Below, one piece after another: positions 29,269 to 38,429 of a stretch of DNA of 64,000 nucleotides. Each line of letters opens with the position of its first letter. Within the stretch, counting starts at the first letter, position 1. The position numbers and the translations under genes are program-made. The DNA is from Marinobacter maroccanus (GTDB lineage Bacteria; Pseudomonadota; Gammaproteobacteria; Pseudomonadales; Oleiphilaceae). A model generated the notes under the pieces. It did not search any database. It was not told the origin of the DNA and saw nothing but the letters and a program-made list of their open reading frames with translations. The DNA is taken from the NCBI RefSeq assembly GCF_002933275.1, contig NZ_PSSX01000011.1, positions 60,712 through 124,711 on the forward strand, read 5' to 3'.

Positions 29269-29290
29269 CTGGTTATTTATTAATAACCAG
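29269..29290. promoter_or_regulatory. Perfect 9-bp inverted repeat upstream of the RND adaptor
   Basis: CTGGTTATT-TATT-AATAACCAG, spaced 4 bp, lies 20-41 bp upstream of the chosen start (29249). Size, symmetry and location near the presumed promoter fit an operator for a TetR- or MarR-type repressor. No such regulator gene is adjacent, so the protein would be encoded elsewhere. Confidence 0.5.
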
Positions 29291-29331
29291 AGATTATCAA
29301 AGTTTGCACCCGGAAAACACGGCAGGAGCAG

Positions 29332-30240
29332 CTAGCCGGCCGACACGCGAGTGCCCGCCGAGCCGTCAAGGATGGCCACCGCATCCTGCAACCGGCCGAT
29401 GCCGCTGATCCCGCCAGCCTGGGCAAAATCGCAGGCGGCGTGCAGTTTTGGGCCCATAGACCCGGCCGGCATATCCAGTGCCCTCGCTTCGGCCACTGTC
29501 AGTTCGGAAAGTGGCGTAGACTGGTCGGTACCGAAATCCCGGTAGACAGCATCCACATCGGTAAGCAGGAGCAGCGCGTCAGCGCCCAGTTGCCCGGCCA
29601 GCAATGCGCTGGCGGCGTCCTTGTCGATAACCGCTTCAATGCCCACCATGCTGCCGTCTTCCCGACGCAGCACCGGTATTCCACCACCGCCGGCACACAC
29701 CACGACTACGCCCTGGTCGAGCAATAACTTCAGTACGCGCATGTCCGGTATTTCCAGCGGTCTCGGGGAGGGCACTACCCGGCGCCATTTGTCACCGTCC
29801 GGCGCAATGCTCCAGCCAGCAACCGCTGCCCGTCGCTCCGCCTCCTCGCGGTCATAGACGGGTCCGACAAACTTGGTCGGTTTTTCGAACGCAGGGTCCC
29901 TGGGGTCGACTACGACTTGGGTCAGCAGCGTCGCGACCGGCCGGTCATGGCTGAGGGCATTTTCCAGTTCCTGCTCGATCATATATCCGATCATGCCCTC
30001 GGTTTCCGCGCCCAGGACATCCAGCGGATAGGCCTCATCCGGCTTGTAGGAGGCGCCCTGCAAGGCCAGTAACCCCACCTGTGGACCGTTGCCATGAGTG
30101 ACGACCAGATCGTGGCCGGCACGGACAATGCCTGCCAGCGAAAGCGCCGCGGTTTTCACGTTTTTGCGCTGGATCTCGGCCGTCAGCGGCTCGCCGCGTT
30201 TCAGAAGGGCGTTACCCCCCAAAGCTGCCACCACCAGCAT
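29332..30240 (-). CDS. arcC: Carbamate kinase
   Basis: Final step of the arginine deiminase pathway: carbamoyl phosphate plus ADP gives ATP, CO2 and ammonia. 302 residues from the ATG at 30240 ([19 protein letters not shown]); a longer upstream reading frame lies inside arcB. Motifs: [26 protein letters not shown], and the [17 protein letters not shown] block. Its start lies immediately at the arcB stop. Last gene of the arcDABC operon. Confidence 0.96.
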   Translation of the reverse strand: MLVVAALGGNALLKRGEPLTAEIQRKNVKTAALSLAGIVRAGHDLVVTHGNGPQVGLLALQGASYKPDEAYPLDVLGAETEGMIGYMIEQELENALSHDRPVATLLTQVVVDPRDPAFEKPTKFVGPVYDREEAERRAAVAGWSIAPDGDKWRRVVPSPRPLEIPDMRVLKLLLDQGVVVVCAGGGGIPVLRREDGSMVGIEAVIDKDAASALLAGQLGADALLLLTDVDAVYRDFGTDQSTPLSELTVAEARALDMPAGSMGPKLHAACDFAQAGGISGIGRLQDAVAILDGSAGTRVSAG

Positions 30241-30241
30241 G

Positions 30242-31243
30242 TCAGCCTCCCAGGGTCGCCACGAGGACGGCCTTGATGGTGTGCATGCGGTTCTCGGCCT
30301 GGTCAAAAACAATGGAGGCCGGGCTTTCAAAAACCTCGTCAGTCACTTCCATGGCATCAAGGCCATAGGTCTCCTGAATCTCCTTCCCCACCACCGTCTC
30401 GGTGTTGTGAAAGGCGGGCAGACAGTGCATGAAACGCGCCCTCGGATTGCCGGTTTTCGCCATCAGCGCTGCGTTGACCTGGTAAGGCATCAGCAGTTTG
30501 ATGCGTTCCGCCCATTTTTCCTTGGGCTCGCCCATCGAGACCCAGACATCGGTATAGACGAAATCGACACCAGCAACGGCGGCATCAACGTCGTCAGTGA
30601 TGGTGATCCGGGCACCGGTTTCAGCCGCCAGCGCCCTTGCCTCGTCCTGAACCGCCTGATTTGGCCAGCAGGCCTTCGGCGCACACAAGCGCACGTCCAT
30701 GCCCATCTTGGCGCCGCCAATCAGCAGACTGTCGCCCATGTTGTTGGCGGCATCGCCGATAAAGACATAGGCCACCTCCCGCAGCGGCTTTTCCACATGC
30801 TCCTGCATGGTCAGGAAGTCCGCCAGTATCTGGGTGGGATGGAATTCGTTAGTGAGCCCGTTGTAGACCGGCACGCCTGCATACTGCGCCAGCTCCTCAA
30901 CAACGGATTGTCCGAACCCCCGGTACTCGATGGCATCGTAGACCCTGCCAAGAACCCGCGCCGTATCCTTCACCGATTCCTTGTGGCCGATATGGGTTCC
31001 GGTCGGCCCCAGGTAGGTAACCCGTGCCCCCTGATCAAAGGCAGCAACTTCGAACCCGACCCGGGTACGGGTGGAGTTTTTCTCGAAGATCAGTGCAATG
31101 TCCTTGCCCTCGAGTTTCGGCACTTCCGTGCCGGCGTACTTGGCGGTTTTCAGATCCGCGGACAGCTTCAGCAGAAAACCGATTTCCCTCGGCGTGAAAT
31201 CCCGAAGCGTCAGGAAGTGCCGGTTCTTGAGATTGAATGCCAT
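30242..31243 (-). CDS. arcB: Ornithine carbamoyltransferase, catabolic
   Basis: Splits citrulline with phosphate into ornithine and carbamoyl phosphate. 333 residues. Carbamoyl-phosphate site STRTR at residues 57-61, then [12 protein letters not shown], the [13 protein letters not shown] block, and the ornithine-binding HCLPAFH. AAGGAG precedes the ATG at 31243. Context between arcA and arcC makes the catabolic role more likely than the anabolic ArgF role. Confidence 0.96.
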   Translation of the reverse strand: MAFNLKNRHFLTLRDFTPREIGFLLKLSADLKTAKYAGTEVPKLEGKDIALIFEKNSTRTRVGFEVAAFDQGARVTYLGPTGTHIGHKESVKDTARVLGRVYDAIEYRGFGQSVVEELAQYAGVPVYNGLTNEFHPTQILADFLTMQEHVEKPLREVAYVFIGDAANNMGDSLLIGGAKMGMDVRLCAPKACWPNQAVQDEARALAAETGARITITDDVDAAVAGVDFVYTDVWVSMGEPKEKWAERIKLLMPYQVNAALMAKTGNPRARFMHCLPAFHNTETVVGKEIQETYGLDAMEVTDEVFESPASIVFDQAENRMHTIKAVLVATLGG

Positions 31244-31261
31244 AACGTTTCTCCTTGGCTG

Positions 31262-32491
31262 TCAAACGGCATCCCGGATAGTCGGGCAACTCATGCAGCG
31301 ACCGCCGCCCCGACCCCGGCCCAGCTCGGCACCGGGTATCGTCAGAACTTCGATGCCGGCGGCCGCCAGGGCGGCGTTGGTATCATCGTTGCGGTCATAG
31401 CCGACAACCACTCCAGGGCTCAATGCCAGCACATTGTTGCCGTCGTTCCACTGTTCCCGCTCTCGTTCTTCCGGCGTGTCGCCACCGGTTGGCACAACTT
31501 CCAGGGCCGGGTAGCCGAGAATTTCCGCAACCACCTCGAACAGATGCCGGGAGTCCTGATTGAAGGACAGCGTTTTGGCCCCCTTACCGGGACGCAGGTC
31601 GTAGCAGACCACGGCATCGGCCACCTCTTTGAAGGCAGTGACCACATTGCCGCCACAGAAGGTAAACACGGTATCCAGATGCATGTCGGAACGGGACTTC
31701 GGCAACTGGCAGGCAATCACCCGATCTACCATGCCGCCATCAAACAGGGCTTTTGACAGCTGGCCGATGGCCTGGGGCGATGATCGTTCGCCCATGCCCA
31801 CCAGCACCGTTCTGTTCCCCAGCGGCATGACATCCCCACCCTCCAGAGTGGCCAAGCCATGATCTTCCAGTGGGTCGCCCCAGTGCACGTTCACCTTGCC
31901 GGCAAATTTCGGGTGGAACCTGTAGATAGCGGCCATCAGAAGGGTTTCCGGCTTACGGGCGGCCCAATACATGGGATTCAGAGTAACCCCGCCATAGACC
32001 CAGGCGCTGTTATCCCGGGTGAACAGGAAATTGGGCAGTGGGGGCAATACGAACCCGAAACGTCCCAGGTGGTTGCCGAACAGACCGACCGGGTCGAAGG
32101 GCAGGTCCCCCACCTCCAGGCCACCGATCAGGAATTCGGCCAGTGCCTTTTCGGGCAGCTCGTCCATCCAGGCCCGCAGATCCGACACCATGCCCACGCC
32201 GATGTGATTCCAGTTGATCCGGTGATCGAGAATCCAGGCGCGGCCTTCCAGAATCGCCAGCGTTTCCGCCAGCAGCTCGTTGACATCGAGAACCTCGACA
32301 CCGCGGCCACGCATGACAGCGGCGAACACGTCATGATCCTTCTGGGCCTGCTTGACCCAGAACACATCATCGAACAACAGGGCATCGCAGTTGGACGGGG
32401 TCAACCGCCGATGAGCCAGCCCAGGCCGGCAGATGATGACCTGGCGCAGGGTCCCGGTCTCAGAGTGCACTCCAAGTGTTTGTTCAGACAT
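31262..32491 (-). CDS. arcA: Arginine deiminase
   Basis: Hydrolyses arginine to citrulline and ammonia. 409 residues. Catalytic Cys402 in [12 protein letters not shown] at the C-terminus; other active-site blocks are [51 protein letters not shown], and the [11 protein letters not shown] histidine region. AAAAGGAG precedes the ATG. Second gene of the operon, 24 bp after arcD. Confidence 0.97.
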   Translation of the reverse strand: MSEQTLGVHSETGTLRQVIICRPGLAHRRLTPSNCDALLFDDVFWVKQAQKDHDVFAAVMRGRGVEVLDVNELLAETLAILEGRAWILDHRINWNHIGVGMVSDLRAWMDELPEKALAEFLIGGLEVGDLPFDPVGLFGNHLGRFGFVLPPLPNFLFTRDNSAWVYGGVTLNPMYWAARKPETLLMAAIYRFHPKFAGKVNVHWGDPLEDHGLATLEGGDVMPLGNRTVLVGMGERSSPQAIGQLSKALFDGGMVDRVIACQLPKSRSDMHLDTVFTFCGGNVVTAFKEVADAVVCYDLRPGKGAKTLSFNQDSRHLFEVVAEILGYPALEVVPTGGDTPEEREREQWNDGNNVLALSPGVVVGYDRNDDTNAALAAAGIEVLTIPGAELGRGRGGGRCMSCPTIRDAV

Positions 32492-32515
32492 GACAAAGCT
32501 CCTTTTGTCGAATGC

Positions 32516-33964
32516 TCACAACAGGGTGCCCAGGCTTATGATCACGGTGATAAACACGGTCAGAATAAGCAGCAAAGGCCAGATAAACGCGAGCCAGCGA
32601 TCGTAGGACACCCGTCCGATGGCAAGCCCGCCAACCACGACCGCAAAGGTGGGGTTGATCAGATTTACCAGGCCATTGGCAGACTGGTAAGCAGTCACCA
32701 CCAGGTCTCGCCCGACGTTGGCAAAGTCCGCCAGCGGGGCCAGGATCGGCATGGAGAGGACGGCAAGCCCGGAGGACGAGGGCACGAAGAAACTCATGCC
32801 AACCTCGATCCAGAACATCAGGTTGATGAACGCCAGTTCCGGCAGACCACCCAGAGAGGTTTCGGCGCTGTGGAGGATGGTATCGGCAATCATGCCCTGC
32901 TCCATGATCACCACGATGCCGCGGGCAAGGCCGACCACCAGGGCAACGCCGAGCAGGTCCCGGGCGCCATCGACAAAACTGCCGGTAAGCTTCTTTTCAC
33001 CAAGACGGGCAATAATGCCGATCACAATGGCTGCACCAAAGAACAGGGAGCCCATCCGGGCCATCCACCAGCCCTGGGATGACACGCCCCAGATCATCAC
33101 GGCAAACGTCAGGGCGAAGATGACCAGGGCAATCATCTGCGTGGTTGTCAGGCTGGCGCTGTGGATCTCGCCATCATCGTCCTGCAGAAACAGCTTTTTG
33201 TGCGCGGGCCATTGTTTTGCCACCACCGAGCGGGAGGGATCCGCTTTAACCCGATGGGCATATCGCATCACGTAGCCGATACAGATCAGCAGACCGCCGA
33301 TCAGCAGAATAAAACGCAGTACAATGCCATCCGTAAACGGGATACCCGCCGCATTCGCCGCAATCACAGTGGCGAACGGGTTGATGGTGGAACCCAGCAC
33401 ACCAATCCCGGCGCCAACCAGGATGATGGCGACACCCGTTACCGCATCGTATCCGGCAGCGAGTATTACCGGGATCAGAATGGCGTAAAATGCCAGGGTT
33501 TCCTCCGCCATCCCGTAGGTCGTTCCGCCCAGGGCAAACAACGTCATCAAGATGGGAATCATCCAGATTTCGTGGCCTTTCAGATGCCGCATCGCGCTAC
33601 GGATGCCGGTATCTATGGCACCAGTGGCGTTCATCACACCGAGAAAACCGCCCAGGAACAATATGAACATGGCGACATCAATGGCATTGGCAACGTAACT
33701 GTCGGGATCGTAGAAACCGGCCGTCGGTGCCAGCAGGACATCAACGAACCCCTGCGGATTCGGATCGACGGTCTGGTAAGTGCCCGGAACCGCGACTTCT
33801 CGCCCGACCTCCTCATTCATGGCGCGCTCATACTGCCCGGCCGGGATAATCCAGGTCAGCGCGGCCACCAGAATAATCAGGCCGAAAAGGATGGTATAAG
33901 CGGTGGGGAACCGGGAAGCGAGCTCGGTTTCGGGGTTTTCTGGCAATTTTTCGTCTTCAGTCAC
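32516..33964 (-). CDS. arcD: YfcC/ArcD-type arginine:ornithine antiporter
   Basis: 482 residues, about twelve membrane helices, YfcC family (MFS-independent DcuC-like fold): RFPTAYTILFGLIILVAALTWIIPAGQYER at the N-terminus (here given as the helix entry), a central VGAGIGVLGSTINPFATVIAANAAG segment, and FFVPSSSGLAVLSMPILAPLADF. Sequence is the YfcC-type transporter rather than the APC-type ArcD of Pseudomonas, but lead position in the arc operon makes arginine/ornithine exchange the likely role. GTG start at 33964 with AAAGGAG upstream. Confidence 0.82.
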   Translation of the reverse strand: MTEDEKLPENPETELASRFPTAYTILFGLIILVAALTWIIPAGQYERAMNEEVGREVAVPGTYQTVDPNPQGFVDVLLAPTAGFYDPDSYVANAIDVAMFILFLGGFLGVMNATGAIDTGIRSAMRHLKGHEIWMIPILMTLFALGGTTYGMAEETLAFYAILIPVILAAGYDAVTGVAIILVGAGIGVLGSTINPFATVIAANAAGIPFTDGIVLRFILLIGGLLICIGYVMRYAHRVKADPSRSVVAKQWPAHKKLFLQDDDGEIHSASLTTTQMIALVIFALTFAVMIWGVSSQGWWMARMGSLFFGAAIVIGIIARLGEKKLTGSFVDGARDLLGVALVVGLARGIVVIMEQGMIADTILHSAETSLGGLPELAFINLMFWIEVGMSFFVPSSSGLAVLSMPILAPLADFANVGRDLVVTAYQSANGLVNLINPTFAVVVGGLAIGRVSYDRWLAFIWPLLLILTVFITVIISLGTLL

Positions 33965-34076
33965 GATGCGTCTCCTTTCCTGAATCGCATTGTGCAGACA
34001 GGTTCTTTCCGGGAACCTCAGGGGCTGAACACTTCCTCAGCGGTTGCGCACCACTGGCTCAGATCTGCATGGCTAG

Positions 34077-34118
34077 AGCATAGTTCATGAAGTGGGATCG
34101 CAAGTTGAGATAGAGCAA
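34077..34118 (-). promoter_or_regulatory. ANR/FNR-type anaerobic promoter of the arc operon
   Basis: An ANR/FNR box (minus strand TTGCT-CTAT-CTCAA, 34105-34118; 8 of 10 bases match TTGAT-N4-ATCAA) lies upstream of a -10 element TATGCT (34077-34082). With a start at about 34070 the box centre is at -41.5, the classic class II activation position. Start to arcD GTG is about 106 bases. Confidence 0.65.
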
Positions 34119-34134
34119 GTTTTGATCAGCCATA

Positions 34135-34172
34135 AAAAGGCCCCGGGTGGAGGAGTTGGTTCCACCCGGGGC
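34135..34172 (-). terminator. Rho-independent terminator of the copper receptor gene
   Basis: Perfect 12-bp stem GCCCCGGGTGGA / TCCACCCGGGGC (34140-34151 and 34161-34172) with a nine-base loop. On the minus strand it is followed by a CTTTTTA run, placing it after the TonB receptor, just upstream of the arc promoter, which it insulates. Confidence 0.85.
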
Positions 34173-34222
34173 AAGAATGTCACCCGCCGGCTATGAGAAG
34201 CGGGTAACCGCCATGCAAGGTC

Positions 34223-36232
34223 TTACCACCTGGCTGTCAGTGCGGCACGCAGGGTCCGGCCAGGCTCATTAACTCTTACGGCTTCGGGGTTAAATGGATC
34301 AGTATTGGCCCGGCTGACGTGGGGCGCCCAGGTGTTGTCAAACAGGTTATCCACTGCCCAGCTGACACTCAGATAGTCTGCGAGGGGGTGGCTTCCCGAC
34401 AGGTTCAGCACACCGTAGCCCGGTGAAGGGCCGGGATCCTGCCCGGATTCCAGATCCACGCGGTCCTGGCGACGGGCCAGCACCCACTCCAGCTCAAGAG
34501 CATGGCCCATGCGCTGCCAGCCAAGGGTCTGAATAAACTGCACCGGCGGAATCTGCGGCAGCGGCTTGTTCTCGTCGCGGTTCTCGCCCCTTACAGACGC
34601 CAGACTGCTATTGGTGCTCCAGGTGCCGTTGCTCCATCCAAGCTGCGCCTCAACGCCCATCAACCGTGCATCAATATTGCGGTAGACACTGACCTGATCG
34701 GCATTCCGGGTGCGCAGAACAAAATCATCCACCTGATCTACCCACACGGCCGGGCGCCAGTGCCAGGCGTTGCTCTGGCCGGGCATCGCCAGTTCCAGCT
34801 TGCGGTGGGTCTCAGGGTCCAGGGCAGGGTTGCCCACCCAACGCCGTGACGGGTCCATGTTGTTCCAGCTGGCAATGTAGCGCTCAGTCACGCCCGGGCT
34901 GCGGACGCTATGGCTGGCGGTAACCACCAGTGACTGGATCGGGGAGAATCGCCAGTCGCTGCTGACAAAGCCACTGAAGTTGTCATCGGTAACGTCAGTA
35001 TTCGTTGTGCCATAGATCGCCTGGTAGGCGTCTGCGGACGACATGACCATCATGCCACTGCCATACACCTTGTCGGCTGCCGATGCCGACATTTCCACGC
35101 GGTCGTAGCGCACGCCACCGCCAAGTTTTAACTCGGGCATGATCCGATAGAAACGCTCGGCGAAAAGGCCGAAACGATCGCGATCCACGTCGGGCCAGAG
35201 TACCGAGGTAAGCATATCGAGATTGGCTCCGCCGAACCGTTCGGCGTGCCAGTTATTGGTCTCGACATCCGCACCAATGGCCCAGTCGGTTCGGGCATCG
35301 GGACTTTGGTCCAGGGTCAGGCGCAGACCCCGGGTTTCGGTCTCGGAATCGGTCAGCATTTTCATCATGGACTCACGGAGACTGAAGTTATCCATGATGT
35401 GATCAACATCGGCCTGCCAGGCCAGCAGGTTCCAGTTGCCGTTGGCCACGGGCGAGCCCAGTTCCAGGCGCAGGATATCGGTATCGGTTTTCGGTGCATC
35501 CATGCCGGAGCCGGCGTATTTCACATCCCGTTCTTCCTGCCGGCTCACCAGCCCCTTGATATAGAAACCATTGTCCGCCTTCCAGGCCGCATCCAGACGA
35601 GCCTCGGAGTTCTTGTAGGCGCTGCGCACTTCGTTGCCGTCACCGTCCTCGTAGTCATCCGCCTCGTCGTAGCCACCTGAGAGCCGAAGCCAGGCACTGT
35701 CGCTGCCCACTGCCGCACTGCCATTGATCAACTTGCCATTGCCGTTATCAGCGCCGCCTACAGTCAGATGTCCAGTGGTGACAGAGTCATCAAATATGGG
35801 TGCTGCGGTGGTGGCAATAATCTGGCCACCGGTAATCGGGCCCCAGCGCAGGGTCTGGTTGCTGGTCCGCACCTCCAGCAAGGGCGCCAGTGCCGAACTC
35901 AGACGGCTGGTGGGCGGATCCATGCGATTCGGGCAGGCCCCTTCAACGCGAATACCGTCCAGAAGCACATCCACCCGCTCCTGGCTCTGGCCCCGAATGA
36001 TCGGCTCCAGGCCGCGACCGCCCATTCGGGAAAGCGAAACGGAAGGATTAGCAGACAAACGTTCAACCGGCTCTGAAGCCAACGTACTCGACGCCTCTTC
36101 AATGCTTTGCCCTTCGGTAACCCGAATTACAGGCAAATCGGCAGAACTCTCCTGTGCCAAGACCCCGGCGGGCAGTGAAACCAATCCCGCAGCACACAAT
36201 CCGATGAAACGCGTTCCAATTACCGTCGCCAT
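34223..36232 (-). CDS. oprC: TonB-dependent copper receptor (OprC/NosA type)
   Basis: 669-residue outer-membrane receptor: signal peptide (GLVSLPAGVLAQ), plug domain and beta-barrel ending in an aromatic (LTARW). The plug carries the block DGIRVEGACPNRMDPPTSR, which is the diagnostic CPNRMDPPT pattern of the OprC/NosA copper receptor family (TIGR01778). In Pseudomonas the family supplies copper, for example to nitrous oxide reductase. Terminator 50 bp downstream. Divergent from the RegB/RegA genes across 111 bp, so redox control is plausible. Confidence 0.9.
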   Translation of the reverse strand: MATVIGTRFIGLCAAGLVSLPAGVLAQESSADLPVIRVTEGQSIEEASSTLASEPVERLSANPSVSLSRMGGRGLEPIIRGQSQERVDVLLDGIRVEGACPNRMDPPTSRLSSALAPLLEVRTSNQTLRWGPITGGQIIATTAAPIFDDSVTTGHLTVGGADNGNGKLINGSAAVGSDSAWLRLSGGYDEADDYEDGDGNEVRSAYKNSEARLDAAWKADNGFYIKGLVSRQEERDVKYAGSGMDAPKTDTDILRLELGSPVANGNWNLLAWQADVDHIMDNFSLRESMMKMLTDSETETRGLRLTLDQSPDARTDWAIGADVETNNWHAERFGGANLDMLTSVLWPDVDRDRFGLFAERFYRIMPELKLGGGVRYDRVEMSASAADKVYGSGMMVMSSADAYQAIYGTTNTDVTDDNFSGFVSSDWRFSPIQSLVVTASHSVRSPGVTERYIASWNNMDPSRRWVGNPALDPETHRKLELAMPGQSNAWHWRPAVWVDQVDDFVLRTRNADQVSVYRNIDARLMGVEAQLGWSNGTWSTNSSLASVRGENRDENKPLPQIPPVQFIQTLGWQRMGHALELEWVLARRQDRVDLESGQDPGPSPGYGVLNLSGSHPLADYLSVSWAVDNLFDNTWAPHVSRANTDPFNPEAVRVNEPGRTLRAALTARW

Positions 36233-36343
36233 ACAACCTTATCCTGACCAGCTCTGATAGTTGGCGCCAATCATAAAGATCAACCGGCGCTTGCGCCTGA
36301 GACCAAATGCCGCATCCCCTCGGAGGTATTACTGCGTATACGG

Positions 36344-37642
36344 ATGGAAAAAACCGCTAGAATGCCCGGTATGGAATGGCTGACCCACTCACAGACCGGA
36401 TTTCAACAGACTGCCCGCTATCTGCTGGCCATGCGTTTGACTATTGTTGCGCTGCAGCTGATTTCGATCGCCGTTGCAGAAACCATGGTGACTCTGGCCC
36501 ATCGCGCCGAAGCGGTTATCCTGCCCCTCGCCTATGGCGTGCTGGCAACCTTGGCCTGGCTCTGGTTTACCCGACGCCCGCCTCGCTCGACCCGGGTCGT
36601 CAGCCTGGTGCTGATTGTCGATCTGCTGCTGATCGGAGCCTGGCTTTACCTGACGGGCGGCTATACCAATCCTCTGGTCTCCCTGTTGCTGCTGCCTATC
36701 GCCGTTGCCATTGTGCTGGTACCGCTGAGCCAGAGTATTGCCGTCACCGTTGCCGGGGTGGCGGTCTATACCTCCCTGGTGATCTGGCATACCCCGGTAA
36801 CCCATGAACATCACAGCGCCAACCTCGCCCAGCTGCACCTTGTCGGCATGTGGGTCACCTTCGCCACCACCGCCGCCATCCTGCTACTGGTTGTCGGCGC
36901 GCTGGCCCGACGTCTGCGCCAGCAACAGGCCCAGCTTGCGCAGATACGGGAGACTCGGCTTCGGGATGAGCAGATCATCGCCCTGGGGCTTTCCGCCGCT
37001 GCCGTCGCCCATCGCTTGGGCACACCGCTGAACACCATGACGCTGCTGGTGGAGGAAATGAAATCCGCAGTACCGGGGGGTGAGCCCATGGCAGACGATC
37101 TTGCGCTGATGGAGAGTCAGCTGGGTCTTTGCAGTGGCCACCTGCAACAACTGTCTACGGCGGCTGTACAGGCCAAAACCGCACAACTGGAAACCCTGAG
37201 CGCCCGGGACTGGGTCGCACGCCTCCGGGAATCAGCCACCCTGCTATGGCCGGGCGCCGCCATTCAATGGCGACAGCCGGTACCGGACTGCCCCGTTGCC
37301 GTGGACGCCACCCTCGATCAGGCCGTCCTCAATGTGTTGGCAAACGCGGTGACAGCCAGCCCTTCCTGGGTCGCCGTTGCCGCCAGGGAGAGTGTCGACG
37401 GCTGGATGGAATTGGTTGTCGAGGACCATGGCGATGGTCTGGAATCTACCCCTGAAGGTACGCTCGGAGACAGGGTGGTCAGCTCGGAGAACGGGCTCGG
37501 AGTTGGCCTTTTCCTCTCCAACGCCACCATTCAGCGTCTTGGCGGCACACTGAAAGCCCGGGGCAGCGCGGAAGGCACCACCATCATCATTGAACTGCCG
37601 ATAGCGGCAGCGACCAACAGCCTATCGGGAGACCAGGCGTGA
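36344..37642 (+). CDS. regB: Redox-sensing histidine kinase, RegB/PrrB/RoxS family
   Basis: Membrane kinase of the global redox system. 432 residues, six hydrophobic helices (about 25-190), the quinone-binding-type loop GGYTNP at 105-110, H-box AHRLGTPLNT with phospho-acceptor His223, and Cys263 in LGLCSGHL, exactly 40 residues after the His, matching the redox-active cysteine of Rhodobacter RegB (His225/Cys265). ATP-binding part: NVLANAVTASP, GLESTPEG, and GLGVGLFLSNATI. The exact start is uncertain (ATGs at 36344, 36362, 36371). Overlaps regA by 4 bp. Confidence 0.9.
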   Translation: MEKTARMPGMEWLTHSQTGFQQTARYLLAMRLTIVALQLISIAVAETMVTLAHRAEAVILPLAYGVLATLAWLWFTRRPPRSTRVVSLVLIVDLLLIGAWLYLTGGYTNPLVSLLLLPIAVAIVLVPLSQSIAVTVAGVAVYTSLVIWHTPVTHEHHSANLAQLHLVGMWVTFATTAAILLLVVGALARRLRQQQAQLAQIRETRLRDEQIIALGLSAAAVAHRLGTPLNTMTLLVEEMKSAVPGGEPMADDLALMESQLGLCSGHLQQLSTAAVQAKTAQLETLSARDWVARLRESATLLWPGAAIQWRQPVPDCPVAVDATLDQAVLNVLANAVTASPSWVAVAARESVDGWMELVVEDHGDGLESTPEGTLGDRVVSSENGLGVGLFLSNATIQRLGGTLKARGSAEGTTIIIELPIAAATNSLSGDQA

Positions 37643-38169
37643 GCAAACAACAGGCGTGGCTATTGATTGATGACGATGACGCCTTTCTGCAAGTACTTCA
37701 GCGTTCACTTGGCCGCCAGGGTATTGAAGCCCAGCTTGCCCACGGGCATCAGGAGGCAAAAAACGCCCTGCTGAATGGAACATTTCACCGGTGCGTGCTG
37801 GATCTGAACCTGGCCGGTGAGAGCGGCCTGCAATTGCTACCGGAGTTGCTCGACATGCATCCGGATCTGGAAATTCTGGTGCTCACCGGTTACGGCAGTA
37901 TCGCCACGGCGGTAGAGGCCATGCGCCGGGGGGCGGTGAACTACCTGTGCAAGCCGGTAACCGTCAACCAACTGCTGGCCGGGTTCGAACCCATTGACGC
38001 CCCGCCGGACCTCCGGGCAGAACCACCGTCGGTAGAGGAGATGGAGTGGGAACACATCCAGCGAGTTCTCAACGAAAACGAGGGCAACGTCTCAGCCACC
38101 GCCCGGGCCCTGAACATGCACCGCCGTACGCTGCAACGGAAACTCCAGAAACACTCCCGCTGGCGCTAA
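37639..38169 (+). CDS. regA: Response regulator RegA/PrrA/RoxR family
   Basis: 176 residues: receiver domain (LLIDDDDAFLQVLQRSLG, phospho-Asp in CVLDLNLAGESGLQLLPEL, LTGYGSIATAVEAMRRGAVNYLCKP) and a Fis-type helix-turn-helix (HIQRVLNENEGNVSATARAL followed by NMHRRTLQRKL). The C-terminal helix-turn-helix is the near-invariant RegA recognition helix. GTG/ATG-type overlap with regB implies coupled translation. In relatives the pair controls respiration, terminal oxidases and carbon/nitrogen fixation in response to redox state; targets here are unknown. Confidence 0.92.
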   Translation: MSKQQAWLLIDDDDAFLQVLQRSLGRQGIEAQLAHGHQEAKNALLNGTFHRCVLDLNLAGESGLQLLPELLDMHPDLEILVLTGYGSIATAVEAMRRGAVNYLCKPVTVNQLLAGFEPIDAPPDLRAEPPSVEEMEWEHIQRVLNENEGNVSATARALNMHRRTLQRKLQKHSRWR

Positions 38170-38429
38170 CCTGCCCGTATGGGTATCTGGCAAAAAAATG
38201 ATATCCATCAATTCAGTTCGACCAATTACCCATGGATTTACAGGGGCATTCCGGTAGCATGCCCCGCCATTGATCTCGATTGCAGAATTCGGATAAAGCC
38301 TGGCAGGTTGCTTGTCGTCACGACAATTACGGAGGGTAATGAACCCGGGGCTGACTGATATAATCGCGACAGCTTCACAGGGATGGGAGTTCGTAAATTT
38401 ACACACCGGAACTCAAATTACTGACTCTC

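Noticed and set aside
30098..31756. Long plus-strand open frame opposite arcC, arcB and arcA
   Set aside because: Spans three conserved genes on the other strand and has no recognisable domain; treated as a shadow.
38170..38429. Small RNA or riboswitch in the 260-bp gap before the PAS-GGDEF-EAL gene
   Set aside because: I looked for a strong hairpin with T run and for known riboswitch cores and saw none.
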